Source of the DNA: Lachnospiraceae bacterium
Lineage (GTDB): Bacteria; Bacillota_A; Clostridia; Lachnospirales; Lachnospiraceae
NCBI GenBank assembly: GCA_017958935.1
Contig: JAGDBR010000194.1
Location: forward strand, 1-5,197
Direction of reading: 5' to 3'
Length of the DNA: 5,197 nt
Positions within the stretch are counted from its first letter, which is position 1; every line of letters starts with the position of its first letter. Both the position numbers and the translations under genes were made by a program. Shown here piece by piece: positions 4,523-5,197 of this stretch. A model generated the notes under the pieces. It saw only the letters and a list, made by a program, of their open reading frames with translations, was not told where the DNA came from and did not search any database.

Positions 4523-5197
4523 TGCGCTTTCATGTGATGACCCTGTTCCCGGACATGATCGAAGCCGCGGCGAACACGAGCGTCCTGGGACGCGCGATCG
4601 GCGCCGGCCTGATCGGTCTGAAGACCTGGAACATCCGGGATTATTCCAAGGAAAAGCATAAGCATGTCGACGATTACCCGTACGGCGGCGGCAAGGGGAT
4701 GCTGATGATGGCGGAACCGGTCTGCGGCTGTTTCGATGCGATCCTCCGGGATACCGGCAGAAAGCCGCGGGTCCTCTACATGTCCCCGGCAGGCAGGACG
4801 CTGGATCAGGCGTTCGTGCGGGAACTTGCACAAGAAGAGGAACTCGTGCTGCTCTGCGGCCATTACGAGGGCATCGACGAACGGGCGATCGAGGAGCTGG
4901 AAGCGGAAGAAGTGTCGATCGGCGACTATGTGCTGACGGGCGGCGAGCTGCCCGCGCTGGTCGTGATGGACGCGGTCGCAAGACAGGTCACCGGCGTACT
5001 CTCGGATGGCTCGGCGGACGTCGAGTCGTTTTCGGACGGTCTGCTGGAATTTCCGCAGTACACGCGCCCCGAAGAATACCGCGGAAGGCGCGTGCCCCAG
5101 ATCCTGCTTTCCGGCGACCACGGAAAGGTCGACGAATGGCGCCGCTTCGAAGCGCTGAAGCGGACGTACGCACGGCGGCCGGACCTGCTGGAAAAGG
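4522..5197 (+). CDS. trmD: tRNA (guanine37-N1)-methyltransferase TrmD (3'-truncated by window edge)
   Basis: TrmD transfers a methyl group from S-adenosylmethionine to N1 of G37, next to the anticodon, and so prevents +1 frameshifting. The frame is open from ATG 4522 through 225 codons to the window end; family length of about 240-255 means only the last 15-30 residues are missing. The opening MRFHVMTLFPDMIEAA is typical. HVDDYPYGGGKGMLM lies at 48-62. The SAM-binding trefoil-knot motifs are MSPAGRTLDQ (87-96), LLCGHYEGIDER (110-121) and SIGDYVLTGGELPA (132-145), with conserved Arg at 154. The linker and C-terminal domain show ESFSDGLLEFPQYTRP (168-183), VPQILLSGDH (191-200) and a final RRPDLLEK. 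At the linker position of the E. coli catalytic Asp169 this protein appears to have Glu168, with Asp at 166. The gene overlaps rimM by one base. rplS is the expected next gene but lies outside the window. Confidence 0.96.
   Translation, partial: MRFHVMTLFPDMIEAAANTSVLGRAIGAGLIGLKTWNIRDYSKEKHKHVDDYPYGGGKGMLMMAEPVCGCFDAILRDTGRKPRVLYMSPAGRTLDQAFVRELAQEEELVLLCGHYEGIDERAIEELEAEEVSIGDYVLTGGELPALVVMDAVARQVTGVLSDGSADVESFSDGLLEFPQYTRPEEYRGRRVPQILLSGDHGKVDEWRRFEALKRTYARRPDLLEK

Noticed and set aside
4100..5121. Two long minus-strand open frames over rimM and trmD
   Set aside because: Both overlap intact, well-recognised genes, overlap each other in different frames, and have Arg/Pro- or Arg/His/Asp-rich composition typical of shadow frames in GC-rich DNA.
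1..5197. Possible accessory, mobile or defence system
   Set aside because: All coding capacity is taken by conserved housekeeping genes in a near-standard order. I see no transposase, integrase, att-like repeats, CRISPR repeats or tRNA genes.

Overview
The window is a compact block of housekeeping genes, all on the plus strand, from a GC-rich member of the Bacillota (Firmicutes). The evidence for this is a YlxM-type partner gene directly before ffh, followed by ffh, rpsP, a KH-domain gene (khpA/ylqC), rimM and trmD, which is the order known from Bacillus and relatives. Shine-Dalgarno (SD) sequences are strong, and the N-terminus of S16 is Bacillota-like. The strong G/C preference at third codon positions points to a high-GC lineage. 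I cannot name a genus from the sequence.

Layout. Positions 1-1556 hold the 3' three quarters of topA (DNA topoisomerase I), cut by the window edge before its TOPRIM domain. A 14-bp perfect hairpin follows. A textbook sigma-70/sigma-A promoter (TTGACA, 17-nt spacer, TATAAT) then starts a new unit: ylxM (1667-1987), ffh (2027-3379, TTG start), an AT-rich 83-nt gap, rpsP (about 3451/3463-3696), khpA (3728-3955), rimM (3998-4522) and trmD (4522 to the right edge, lacking only its last residues). No gene-free stretch is longer than about 110 bases.

How the genes work together. YlxM and Ffh belong to the signal recognition particle pathway for co-translational membrane targeting. S16, RimM and TrmD belong to ribosome assembly and tRNA modification: S16 is a 30S assembly protein, RimM a 30S maturation factor, and TrmD makes m1G37 in tRNA. 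KhpA is a small RNA-binding protein. The block therefore couples translation capacity to protein export.

I found no mobile element, CRISPR array, defence system or other accessory system, and no convincing novel multi-gene system. The points worth a second look are regulatory. The conserved S16 N-terminus reads in frame upstream of the first ATG, but the expected start codon is AGG. Perfect inverted repeats abut the start codons of khpA and rimM, with GAAGG in or at their loops. A symmetric A4T4 palindrome overlaps the consensus promoter. TrmD carries Glu where the E. coli enzyme has its catalytic Asp.
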